Position numbers and translations under genes: made by a program | Shown: piece by piece, positions 26,701 through 40,700 of the stretch | Position numbering within the stretch: the first letter of the stretch is position 1 | How the letters are laid out: every line of letters begins with the position of its first letter | Source of the DNA: Simmondsia chinensis | Taxonomy: Eukaryota > Streptophyta > Magnoliopsida > Caryophyllales > Simmondsiaceae | Length of the DNA: 64,000 nt | NCBI GenBank assembly: GCA_018398585.1 | Contig: JAGTTD010000014.1 | Location: forward strand, 21,699,387 to 21,763,386 | Reading direction: 5' to 3' | The notes under the pieces: generated by a model | Told to the model about the DNA's origin: nothing | Databases searched by the model: none | Seen by the model: only the letters and a program-made list of their open reading frames with translations

Positions 26701-28740
26701 ACTGCATTAGTTCACAAAAAATAGTCACGGTCTAGCAGATTCTGAGGGAAGTACAAATAGTTCCCCAAAGATTCACGGGATTCAACTAGAAAACACATCT
26801 CACACTTCAAACTACTAACATGAACCATTTGTATACACATTGTTGCACACAAACTCACAGCAAACAATAATAATTACAATACCTTTTAATAGTGCAATCA
26901 GCTTTTGCAGACCGCCATAGTAGCCAAAAACTCTACAGTTATGCACTGAACGAACTATGATCATCAATGCCTCCAAAAGAGGTAGCCCCTCTGTAGAGAT
27001 AGTCACACTTGTGGAAACTGTAGATAGATCTGTTGTCCACATAGTAGAGGTGTTCACTACAATTACCGAAAGAAGACACATAAATGCAACTATGATAATC
27101 TGAGGCTTGACAACTACCAACCGAAAATAATAACATAACGATAGAACAAATACATAGTTAGATAACCCTTTTTTATTCAGGGCGTTCAGTTTGGAGTAAA
27201 AAGAAGGATTAACCATTCATGGGTAATCTTTTAAGGGGTAACTACTAAGAGGCGAAAGAATTTTAATGTGTTGTGTACTTATCCAGTTTGGTATCAACTA
27301 AACCTTTAGTGAAAAAAGAAGGCAAAAAAGTTTTAAAAAAAAAAAAAAAAAAACAGCCTCATCACATCCTCTCCTATGTCTCACTGCAAATGTGTTGAAG
27401 AGGACAAACAATAAGACAAACCTGCTTTCAGGTAATTTTTTGTATGTTTTTCGCCTAATTTGCATCTACTAATTGTCACATCATATCCAAATACCCAGAC
27501 ATGAACTTCTACATACCCAGGCATGAATACTTTGAGGGTAGATCAATAGCCAGAGTAACATCGTTCCCTCAGTTACTAGAAACACAGCCACTGAATCTCT
27601 TTCCTTCATCACCAAAACTCCAGAAGCATTGCTACCCAGCAACCCAAGGGACCGACAGGCAAAACCAAATTAAGTACAAGCAACAGATCTAGGCCTCGTC
27701 AGAGAGGAGAAGAAAGACAATTTAAACTAAAAGGAGTTAATTGCAAGACTAGGTTATTACTGTTGGTGGTGGTGTTAGTTTGATGAGAAATCATTTTTTT
27801 TTTTTAATTGATAAGAAATCATGTCTTTTTTAATCGGTTCAATGGACACATATCTAAAAAATATACAATTTTAGAGTAACATGTTCCCTAGGATGTCATA
27901 TCCTAGATCTTTTAAAAAATCGCGTGTCGGATCGTATCTTGCATTTATATCCGTATTTGTGCTTCCTAGCCATTAACTCAAAAGAAAATGTCTTTGGACA
28001 CCACCTTTGATTCGTAATGACCCTCATTTCGCGGCTTACAAATTTTAACCCAATTAACCAAATGGTCTCTATGAAATTGTCCACCCTCAACCAATGAAAA
28101 TCCACAAAAAAAAAAAAACCCTCCATATGCTTCGCAACAACAATGGGAATCTTAAAAAAAGATATTAGTAAATTGGAACACTAACAAGAAAAGATTGGAT
28201 AAGGGTAAAACATCCCCTCAAGAAAGCATGTTTCTACTTTTTAAACCTTTTTGCACTCTTCTTAACCACATGCTCCCAAAAGAATAATTTTGTAGTATTT
28301 TCACTTGGGCTCTGTTTAGTGTTTGGAATTGAAATTAGATTGTGAAATTGTAATTTCGAATCCAATTCTGATGGAATCGAAATTAGGATGGAAATGAAAT
28401 TCCAATGTTCCACTAATCAAAAGAAATAGAGGTTTGAGATGTAATTCCATATGATTCGAGTAATCATGGGTTTTAGAACAATAAAGTAAGAGCATTCGAA
28501 GGGTTCATTTACAAGGCACTAAGGCACCAGATCCCCTTAGAACTCCGAAGTTAAACGTGCTTGGGCGAGAGTAGTACTAGAATGGGTGACCTCCTGGGAA
28601 GTCCACGTGTTGCCAACCCTATAAGTTCGGAGGTCCTCGGACAACCTCTCGGTAGGGTTACACCCTGAAGGGGTAAGGCTGCGTACATCCACCCCCACCC
28701 CCAGATCCCGCTTAGGCGAGAGTCCTTGAGGCACTGGGTC

Positions 28741-28774
<34 letters not shown>

Positions 28775-31700
28775 ACAGAGTAAGAGCATTTGAGATTTAA
28801 GATAGTTAAGGTCAGGTTTCAACCGAGCCGAATCACTTTCAGTTCAAGTTATCTCGAGTTTAGGATCGACTTGGGTTGAGTGTTAGCCGTATTGGATCAT
28901 TTCATCTTTGAGTCATCCCAGATTTTGGGTTAATTGGGTTGGGTCGTTTCAGGATTTAGGTTAGCAAGGGTCGTGTTTGAGTTGATTAAGGGAATTTCAA
29001 GCTCAAGTCATCTTGGTTTTGGGTCAGCCAGCTTGCATCATTTCATATTTAATGTTATCTTACAAAATTTAGGCCAGGAGAGAGCGGGATCTAATCATTT
29101 TGGGTTTAGTCATCTTTCGGTTTCAAGTCATCTTGGATTTTAGAATCAAGTTGGGTCATTCTAGATTTCAAGTTAGTGGAGTTAAAATGGAATTGCAATT
29201 CATTTTCCCACCCCAATGAATTGGAATGTATGATTTTAGTTAAAATCCAATTTTATGAAATTAGGCAGTGGAACTGTAATTCCAACTTCAACAGTTCAAA
29301 CAAGCAATAGAATTAGGTTTCTAGACCCTAATTTCAATTTCAACCACAATTTCAAGCTACAATTCTATATGCCAATAGGACCTTAGGCTTTGTTTCACTT
29401 GTGGCATTGGCATTGGACATTATTTGGACAATTAAAGGCGGGAATTGTATTTTCATAACAATTCGAGTGATCTCGAGCTCTGGTCAATCGGGTTAGATCG
29501 TTTTAAATTTTTCGCCAACTAGGGTAGAAATTTGGTCCAGTAAACTCATTTTTAGGTTCGAATCATCTCGAGTTTAGATTCAACGCGGGTTGATCATAGT
29601 CAGGTTGAATCACCTTATGCTCGAGTGAACTTGAATTTTAGGTTACTCATGGTGGCTCATTTCAAGATTTGGTTAGCATGGGTCGGGTCCGAGTTAGGTT
29701 AGGTCATTTCAACCTCAAGGCATCTAATTTTAGGCTAATGAAGCTCTGTCATTTCAAATTTCGAGATATCTCAAGTCCTGTCAAATTAAGGTTAGAAGTC
29801 AGGTGACATAATTTTAGGTTTGAGTCATCGTAGGACTAGGGTCAATTAGAATGGGTCATTTTGGGTTTAGGATTAACTCAATTGGGTTAAGTTAACTCCA
29901 AGTCGGGAATCGTTGTTTTGGTTTTGAGGCGACTCGGGTTTGGGGTGAATCAAGTTAGGTCACTTCATACTTTCAATCAGATCAAGTCAGGTTTAAGTCA
30001 GGTCACGTAACTTTGGGTTTTGAGTCATTGGAGTTGCTTCATTTCATGTTTTGTATCTAAGTTAATTTGGATCGAATCTTTCGTATTCAAGTCATCTTCA
30101 ATTTTGTTAAGTGGGTTTTAAGTTAATTGAGTCGATATAGAATTGCAATTTTTGCCAACAACAACAACAACAAACCTAGTGCCTCAAGGGTTCCTGCAAA
30201 TGTAGGGTCTCGGGCCGGTGAGATGTACGCAGTTTTGCCGCTTCGGGGTGCTACCCCCAAAGGAAGGCTGTGTCCGGAGACCCCCAACCAAAAAAGCATA
30301 ACAGCAATAGCATAGAGAGAGCACACAGAGAACATAAAGCAGCAAGCAAGCAATAAAGCAACAAGGCAACCAAGCAACAAGCAGTAAGGCACATAAAAGC
30401 CTAGGGGTGCAAAACTAGCCTAGTTATGCTCCTCTATTCTAAATTAGTATAATGGCTACACTTATGCTAGCTCTCCACTCAGCACTATCTAAGGTCATCT
30501 CCTCAATTTAGGTTTAGGTGGGTGAGGTCGTGACGAATCGTCTCCATCTAGCTCTTCTTTAGCCTGCCTCTCCCTCTCCCCCCTTGCATAGTATGGAGTT
30601 TCAAGCATCTCCTGATAAGGGCAGTGGTTGGTCTTCTTCGAACATGCCCGAACAGCCGCAAAAGTTGTTCCCTCAGCTTGTCCTCGGTTGTGGCCATGCG
30701 CAATTTGCTTATTATGACATCATTTCTAGTCCTATTCTTCCTTGTGTGTCCACACATCCAACGCAACATCCTCATCTCCGCCACCTTCAACTTCTGCGTA
30801 TGATGCCATTTAACTGGCCAACACTCTGCGCGGTATAACATGGCCAGTCTCACTACTGTCTCATTATAATTTCCCTTTAGCTTTAACGGGAACTTTCTAA
30901 CGCAGAGTACCTCAGAGGTCATCCTCCACTTAAGCAAGCCCACTTTAATTCGGTGGTTGACATCCGCCGTCCTGTTGCAGCATGGACCCCAAATATTGAA
31001 AGTAGTCTTTTTTCGTAATGGACTGTAATCCAATATTGCCATCTTCTACACTTCGCCTGGATGAGATACAGAACTTGAGTTCCATAACCTCAATCTTGGT
31101 TCTACTCAATCACAAGCCTTTCGATTCCAAGGCCCTTATCTAAAGTTCCAGCTTCTCATTCACCTCATCTCTAAACACCCTCACGAGAACTATGTCATCT
31201 GCAAAAAACATGCACCAAGACACTCCCCCTTGGGATGTGCCTAGTGAGTTCATCCATGACAAGAGTCAACAAGAAAGGACTCAAGGCTAATCCTTGATGC
31301 ACCCCAATTGTAATGGAAAAGGCATCTGCCTCCCCTTCTGCTGTACCCACATTTGTGAGTGCATCCTCGTACATGTCTTTAATAGCTCAGATAGAGGAAA
31401 TGGGGATGTCTTTCTTCTCCAAGACCCTCCATAGGACCACTTTTGGCACTATATCATATGCCTTCTCCAAATCAACGCAAACCATATGAAGATCCTCATG
31501 TCTATCCCTACAATGCTCTATCATCCGCCTTAATAAGTGGATGGCTTCTATTGTCGATCAACCAGGCATACATCCAAATTGGTTCTTTGACACCCTTGTC
31601 TGTAGTCATAACCTTCTTGCTATGACCTGCTCCCATATCTTCAGAGTAGAGCTCATTACTTTGATACCCCTATAGTTGGCACAACTCTGAATGTCGCCTT

Positions 31701-34700
31701 TGTGCTCATAGATCGGAATCAATGTCCTCTTCCTCCACTCGTCAGGCATCTTCTTACCTTGAAAAATTAGGTTGAATAGTTTAGTCAACCAGCTGATGCC
31801 CTTCTCTCCAATGCATTTCCATAACTCAATAGGTATTCCATCTAGGCCGACTGCTTTACTCCTACCCATCTTTTTTAGGGCTTCCCTGACTTCCTCAGGT
31901 CTAATCCGCCTATAATAACCATAGTTCTGGTGCTCCTCCGCCGCTTGTAGTTCCCCTAGGGATATATTTGTGTCCCCTGTTCGTTGAACAAATCGTGGAA
32001 GTAGACTTTCCACCTAGCTTTAATTTATTGCTCGTCCACGAGCACATGTCCGTCCTCCCCCTTTATGCACTTAACTCCATCCAATTCCCTAGTCCTCCTC
32101 TCTCTCGCTTTAACGTTTTTATATAGGTCCCTAGCTCCCTCCTCAATATCCAGCCTTTTGTAGAAATCCTCACAAGCTTCAGATTGTGCTTTTCGAACTA
32201 CTATCTTTGCTTCTTTTTTGGCTTGTTTATACTTTTGTTTCTTATTCTCGTCTATACTTCGATCCCACTCCTTGAAACATACTCGTTTGACCTTAATCTT
32301 CTCTTCGACCTCCCTGCACCACCACTAGGACTCTCCGTTGTTTGGTGCCCCACACTTTGACACTCCTAGCACTTTGCGTGCCAAACCTCTGATCTTTTGG
32401 GCCACTTGGTTTCAAATGTGGTTTATAGGAGAATCATATCCAAAAGGAATCTTCGACCAGGGCCACAAGAACATTTCCACAAACAGTTGTTGGAGACACT
32501 ATCTAAGAGAGAATATTTGTGTGAGCATGCCCAATAGGATTACTAATTTATTATATATATAGAAGAGAGTACATAGGAGAAAGTACAATAATGACCCTAG
32601 ATATTATCATAAGAATATCATACTAGTATATTATACAAATACACCCCCTTAATCTGAACAAGGTGGACCAACATGCTTAATCTGAACAAGGTGGACCAAC
32701 ATGCAGATTGGCCCTGCGATACCAGAAGCGATTAGTAGATAAGCCTTTGGTGAAGATGTCAGCAACCTGTTTGGTAATGGAAGTATAACAAACCTAGATG
32801 TCCCCCTCAATTATCTTCTCTCGAACATAATGAAAATCAACATCAACAGCTTACTACAATCATTAGAGGCGGTTAGCAGCAAAATATATAGCCAAGATAT
32901 TATCACAGAGGATCTGAACCGGACCAAAATGGCGAAGACAAAGGTCACACATGAAATACCTAAGCCAATCACATTCAGCAACAACCTGAGCAACAGCACA
33001 ATATGCAAACTCAACAGTCTGTTGCTTCTTGACCCACCAGGAAATGAGGTTACGCCCAAGAAACAAAGCAAATCCGGTGGTGGGTCAACGAGTGTCCGAA
33101 CATCCACTCCAATCAATATCAGCATAGGCAATAATGGTTGTGCAGGACGGGGAAATAGTGAGACCATAGTCAAGCGTGTGCTTGAGGTATCGAAGGATAC
33201 GCTTCATCATCTGCCAATGAGAGGTCCGGGGAGCATGCATAAACTGGGACAGACACTTAATAGCATAACATATATCAAGATGAATCATAGTAAATTACTA
33301 GAGAGCACCAACCTAACTCCAATTAGGCACAAGCGGGAAGAGGGGTCTAACTTGGCTTAACTTTAAGCATGTCGTGCTTGCTAAGAAGGTCAAGTGTGTA
33401 TTTATGCTAAGTGAGAAAGAGACCATGTCGAGAGGGTTGCCAAGGAAGTAATGAAGGGAGCCTAGGTCCCTCATGGAAAACGGTGTAGATAAGGTGGCAA
33501 AAAAGCGTTGAAGGTGGAATGTATTAGAACTAGTACGAATAATGTCATCGACATAAAGGAGGAGGCACACAAGACCAACAGGGGAGCGATGTATAAAAGC
33601 AGAAGGAACAATATTTATTACAGTAGAACTCAAGACTATATAGCAATGAACTGAACCTATAAAACCAAGCTCGAGGTGCCTATGTGAGCCCATAGAGGTC
33701 TTTATGCAAGCGACGAACATGATCGGGAAACTAAGGGTGAATAAAGTCCTAAGATTGTTTCTTATGAACTTCCTCAGTTAGAAAACTCTGTAAAAAAGCA
33801 TTTTTGACATCAAGTTAGTGAATGAACCATGAGTTCGTAACTACTAAAGCAAGAATAAATCCAATAGCAGTGGATTTGACAACAGGGCTGAAAGTCTGAA
33901 AATAATCAAGACCCTCTCTCTGATGAATGCCTTAGGCAACAAGCCTAGCTTTAAAACGATCAACAAAACCATTAGGTTTATACTTGACCTTATACTTCCA
34001 TGTGCTACTGACCCCATTTTGAGGAGGGGAGGAGGGGACAAAATCCCATGTATGGTTATGAATTAGAGCATTTAATTCCTCAGCCATAGCCTCTTGCCAC
34101 CGAGAGTTCTTAACAATTTGAGAAAAACGTGTAGTTTCCTGTACTACAGTGATGGAAAAGAAAGATAATATGTGTTTGGACTTACGAATGCCATCCTTTA
34201 GTCGTGTTCGCATGGGGTGCATGTTATGTGAGACAGTGGTGGAGGGTGGACCGCCACAATCAGTAGCAGGAGGGCTCGGTTGATCGTCCAAGTCCAAGGA
34301 CAAGACACCCCCTTTAGCCATGTCTGAGAAAGGACCCGAGCAGGCCACATGGTGAGAATCCGACGATGTGCCCAGGGTCACAACAACCAACCATGAGCTT
34401 TCAGGGACGGGGAATGGGATCGGGACAAGGTCGGGGGTCGAGAAAGGGGCAGGGTGGTCGAGAAAAGGGATGCGGCCGATGCTCCAGCGAGCGGCAGTGG
34501 TAGCATTAAGGAGGCACAATGCATAGAAGACGAAGTCACGGGTGTGATGTGAAGAGGGGTAGGACAAGTAAGTCAAGGGAAGAGGGATGGCACATATGTC
34601 AGTGGTGAAGTCGACGAGAAATTATAAACTCCAACTTGAGAATTAGAAAAAGAGACAGGGCTAGAATTAATACCATGAGACAGAGCTACAAATTGAGGAC

Positions 34701-37700
34701 GAGGGAAGCCAAGATACGAGAGCGAGGGTCGTTACCGTAGAAATTGCAGGAAGGCCAAGCGAACGAGTGGTTGCCGGAGTTGCCAAAGCCGGGGGGGGCA
34801 GTGACAACCATGGGAGACGGTGGTTGACTCGAAGGGAGGGATTGAGATGCCATGCATCACCGGTACATAGATTGGTTGTCGATTCACTAGTAGCGGGATT
34901 GAAGAACACCAATAGGGGGCGTTAAAAGCGGTGCCACTACATCGGGCAAGGTGATGTCAGCCAAGGGAACGCCACTAAGGGGAGGGCGGCAGCCGTGGAG
35001 AACAAGAGAGGAGGGGAGGAAGCCACTAGGATTAGGGTTTGAGAGAGAATTAGAATTAACTTTGCTCTGATACCATGAGAGAGAATATTATGGTGAGCAT
35101 ACCAATAGGGTTGCTAATATATCATATATAGAAGTACATAGGAGAAAGTACAATAATGACCCAAATATTATCAAAAGAATATCATGCTAGTATATTATAC
35201 TAATACTATCAAAATTAAGGCCTTATGGCATTAGATCCTAGGTTGACTACCTATATATATATATATGAAAGAAACAAAAATAGAAGGATAAAGAGGAGAC
35301 AGAACACCATCCACTAAAAGTCAACTTACATCCAATGACCTCAGAGGTCAAATATTTCACTTCTTCAATCAAGGCTACAAGAATTTCCAAAGGATGTCCA
35401 ACTGAACAGCCAACAACAGTAGAATGTTCTCCTGTTGATGAAGTGGTGTCATCTAGGGCTTCCTCTGACACAGGTGGCTCCCATGTTTTATACACCTCTA
35501 TGAACTGCTTCAAGAAAACTCCAAGCATTCTTTTCTTTTCCCCCTGCGACAACAAAACAAAATCAAAATTCCAACACATTGCCCGTAGCAATAGCAATGT
35601 CAAGCTTCCTCAAAAACCAAAAAGAATTCAACAGTAAGTGGCACTGGACAAAATGTGAAAAAGCAACATTCCCAGTGCCCCAAGGGCTCCCGCCTAAGTA
35701 GGATCTGGGGGTGGGGGGGTTGGATGTACGCAATTTTCCCTCTTTAGGGTCTGTTTACGAGTACCCTCAACCTGAGGGATGAGGGCTTCCCAAAAGATCA
35801 CCCATCCTGGTACTACTCTCGCCCAAGCACGCTTAACTTCGGAGTTCTAAAGGGATCTGGTGCTTGCGTGTTGGTACCCTCTTTGGTTACTAGACAAAAT
35901 GTGAGAATGAACCTTAATCGAGAAAGAACAGAGTATGAAGGAGAAAAGACATTAGATCTCTCCCTTTTTCTCTTCCTTCCCTATTGCCAAGATGCTTTCT
36001 CCTTCAAAAGGTTATATACCATGGAACTAAATCACGGTGTCAGGTTGGCCAAATGTCACAAACAAGAAATGGCGGTCACTCAGGTTTTTTTAAGAGAACA
36101 TAAGTTGCTTTTAAACCTTATATTTGCAAAAATCTTAAAGAATTGCCACCTAGGAAGCATAGACATGGATACGGACACGAGATACAATACGATACTGATA
36201 CGCCAACAAGTAATTTTTCAAAAAACTAGGATATGACACCTTAGGAACACGTTACTTCAAAATTATATATTTTCTTAGATATACATATATATATATATAT
36301 GTATGTATCCATGTAATTGATGAAGAAACATGAGTTCTAAATTAAAAAAATATATACATAATAGCTTAAGAAAAAACAAAGCTTAACTTGAATAAGGCAA
36401 ATGCAAGCTTATACAATTAACAAAAAATAAATTAACAGAGGTTCAAGCCATGCTGCTGTTAACTCATCTCTTTCTCGGTAGCATCGCTCTCTTTGTCTCT
36501 TTACTTGACTTAATAGAGGGTTCCTTCTTCCTTTTTTCATCATTCTCCCTCTCTCTCAAGTTGTCCAAAATTATTAATTTTTTATCAAAACAGCTATAAA
36601 CATTCAACATTTAATCTAAAAGCAACCCAACTATATGCAAATACACCAAAAAATAATCCAACTCTATTTTCTAACCGAAAAATAACCCAACTCTAAAAAT
36701 TTGATTTAAAAAATACAGAATTGTGATGCTCCGACAATATATTTTTCTTATACGTATTTTTGGTTTGGCTTGTTCTCTGTAGGCGGTCTCATTTAGTAAA
36801 CGAGTTGAGCAAGTACAGATATGCGGCTCGATTAGGTAAATGATACCAATATCGAGCTGGTCTCATTTAGTCGCCGAGCCGAGCCGAGCCGATCCGATCA
36901 AGCTGTGGTTCGGTTTGGTTTGGGTCAGCTCATTTGCAGCCCTAGTTTTCTGGTTGTATTCCTCGGTTGTTTTCCTTCTTCTTTGCCCCGGGATGTTGTC
37001 TTTTTTTGGGGTTATACTCAATTATCAGAAAAACGTATTTTTAGTTTGGTTAGGTGAGAAAAGAAATCAAGCCAAACCAAAAATACGTAGAAGAAAAATA
37101 TATAATCGGAGCGTCATACCACACACCATGCTCAGCCATCAATTCAGTATTCTTTTAAATTAATTTTAGAGTTTGGTTATTTTTAGTACAAAACTTAGAG
37201 TTGGGTTATTTTTTTGTTAGAAATAGAATTGGGTTATTTTTTGGTAGACAAGTTAGAGTTGGGTTATTTTTTTGTTAGAAAATAGAGTTGGATTATTTTT
37301 TGGTATATTGACATATAATTGTATTATTTTTAGATAAATTGTTGATAAACATTTGATAATATTAATTTAAATATTATTATGTATTTCTGTTTATATAATA
37401 TTAACATAATTTAACTATTTCATATGCATATTCTTATACTATATACATATAATAATATATTATAATATTATATTTTTAAAGTCACACCATCAAAAATGTG
37501 TCGAAATGTATCGGAAGCATGTCAGAAATTCAAATTTTTTTTAAAAAAGTATTATATACTTTTTTCATGTATTGGACGCGTATTGGAAGCATGTCAGAAA
37601 TGTACAGGAAATGCAAAATTTAAAAAACAAAAAAAGTATAGGATACTTTTTTTCACGTATCGGACACATATCAGAACGTGTTGGAAGCGTGTCAGTGGTG

Positions 37701-40700
37701 TCGGATACGTGTCAAACGCCAATACTCTGCCAAAAAATAGTATCAGTGCTTCCTAGATTGCCACAACATTAGTAATTCTAATATCCCTGTATGAGGTTTC
37801 TACATGCAAATACATTTATAAACATGTTTTAACGAATATGCATTCTGGAAGGTTACAAGAATTTTTTCTTTTTTTATTTTTTTTTTTAACATGGTAAAGA
37901 CCCGGGCGGGGGGGGGGGGGGGGAGGAGTAAATCCCTTAAATGCCTCAATTAAGAGGCCCGCTTTCAAGGCAAGTGGGAATCGAACCCAGGACCTCCCGA
38001 ATGGGTCCCGGCGTTACAAACCACTATGCCGATGCCCTAATGGGCGTTACAAGAATATTGTCACATAGCGTCCAATGGGATAATGACCAGCTCAAAAGCC
38101 ATAATGTAAAAGCCTTATATTACATAGCAGCTTTATCAATTTACTACAACATACTGTATGAGGACGCCCTTGAGGCAAAAAGAGGGCTTACCATATCTCC
38201 AGAACATTTCCCGTCTTTTTTTCTTGCCTCTCAAAATACAGCTCTAGAATAAATGGGTAGAGTAATAGAAATGAAGGAGGCAAAAACTAAAAAGAGGAAT
38301 GTTCTATGGTTTAAGGACTCTGAACATTAGACAAATTGAAGGAAGCTATAGATGCTCTAAAAGAATGGTACTCTAAAACAACACATTAGACCCACTATCA
38401 ATCAGTTCTTACTCCAAAAATTTTATAAAAAAAATATGAAAGAAAAACAGTGGCTTAGTCCTTAAAAATTGCTAATTCATTATAAATAAGTAGGCATAGT
38501 TAGTAACGTGCTTAACATACAAAAAATCCAAACTAGCAACAAGTTAGGCGAGAAGGCTGTAAACGAAGCCCAAGATTTATCCATTCTAAATCCATTATTT
38601 TCTTAATATTTACCAATGGACATGGAAAGGTGAAAATCACCTGCAAGTTAGCCAAATCCTATGCTAGGTAAAGCTCAAAACTTGCTAGTATCTGGTCTTT
38701 CTTGGTTTTGGTAAAAAGTTTTGGTGGCTTTGCCAATACAGTCTCAATTGATTTACAAGGAAATTAGAGTACTTTCCTTCAATAATTCTTGGACTATGTA
38801 TTTATTTTGGCCAATTCACTACACTAGGATTCCAATCATTTTTCTTGCTACTCTTCCCACAAGAGATGCTCAGAAATACAAAAGAAGTTATGATAGGACG
38901 GGTAAAACTCATTACTCACTTGTACCCGCTCCATTTGGAGAGGTTATAGGTACAAGTGGGGCGTGTAGCTAGGCCATACACTTAGAAATGCCCACCACAG
39001 GAATTGGGCGGAAACAGGTATAATATTGTACCTGCCTTGTCCCACCCCGCTCCGTACCCATCAATACCCACTACATATTGAAATTGCATCGCCTGCCCCA
39101 ATCTTTATTTGTAAAGCAAGTAACCACACGAAGTGACATGAGAAGAAAAAGAGACACAAGGGGAAGAAGGGGCACAACAGACAAATGAAGCCGGGTAGCT
39201 GACATTGGGAAAGAAAATGGCAGCCCCAATGCACATGCTGGCAACCCTTGGTATACATGCACCAAGAAATAAATTCTAGGCATGCAATCAAGGAAATATA
39301 TGCTGCACCAAGCATTCAGTAAATACAAAGCAACAAAGTCCTAATAGTATTTTATTAATTTAAAATTGATAAAATTTATATGCTCAATTTATATAGCAAA
39401 GCTCAATTTATATAGCAAAATACAACTGGATTACAAAAATTAATTTTATATGATTACACAAGAATGAACCTAGATAATCAATATTGTTGGGTACACGGTT
39501 TAGGGGCGGGAATGGGTACGTAACGGATCCCCATTAGATTGCCGTAGATAATGGAGAGATGGCATGGGTTTGTACCTGCAGGGGAGGGTACGTATCTACT
39601 TCATACCCATAGTGCGTAATGAGGTGGGTGACATGTATGAATTCAGGTGATGGGCCTCCCTACGCATCCCACCCAGCTGCCATCGCTAATTCCTATAGCC
39701 TAATGGCAACTTAGAAGGCACATTAAAAAAATGATGGAAGTCATGCAACAAACGGACTACTATATGCAGGTTAAATATATGCAGGTCAAAAAGCTTTGTA
39801 GAAGAGGATATACAGCACACCTTATCAGTAGCCTTCTCATAGTTATGCCAAAGATTAGTAAGAACTGACTCTTCACCATCCACGCTGCAACAAAAATACG
39901 AATTATGATATAGCTCATGATAAGATATATTGAGTGCAGCTGCAACAGAGTTGACCATATGAAGAAAATGTATTGCTTACATATTCATGACTGAGATGCA
40001 CCTGAAATTTCAGAAGGTGCATAATAACCGATTCGATTAAGCCAAAAAACTAAAGACATTAAATATCAATAAAAAGTCAATTCGCACAAAGTCAATTTGA
40101 TGTTGATTTTGTTTCTCTTCATTCTGGCCATGAATAACATAAACCAGCCGTCTTAAGACGATAACTGCATAGGATGGATTCACAATTTGCACAAATTGAT
40201 TCAGGAAAAAAAATGATAACAATACACAATAGTACAAAGCAATCATACGTAACTGTGGGCCAGACTCGCTCATAGAACATAAGACCATGACCAGTCCAAA
40301 TACCTAGGCACAATAAACAGACCCGTATTCCATCTCAAAAAACACTCCTGATGTTCTAAATATCATGGCTGGGTGTAGCCACAGAGGCAATTGTACAATA
40401 GATATAGAAATCTAACAGCTGAAAGGAAAGCTTTTTCTTATGTGTTACAGACAAGTATGAAAAAAGGGGGTAAGTCGATGTTGGAGGCAGTCCCATTGTG
40501 AGTGGATCGGAGCACATGATGAAGGTAATATGCAACCCATTAAATAAGGACAGGTAATTGTAGAGCAAAAAACATGTCAATCCATTTCAAATAGCATAGA
40601 TCTAAAGGAAGAAATGTTCATTGTCCATATTGCAAACAACCCATGTCTAAATTCCTCAAAGCGTACAACCACCACCACCCAGTGCCTCAAAGAGGCTCCC

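Noticed and set aside
28500..28778. Cassandra TRIM element (5S sequence in an LTR)
   Set aside because: There is no LTR pair, primer site or TG...CA border; instead there is a TTG tail and a 15-bp target duplication.
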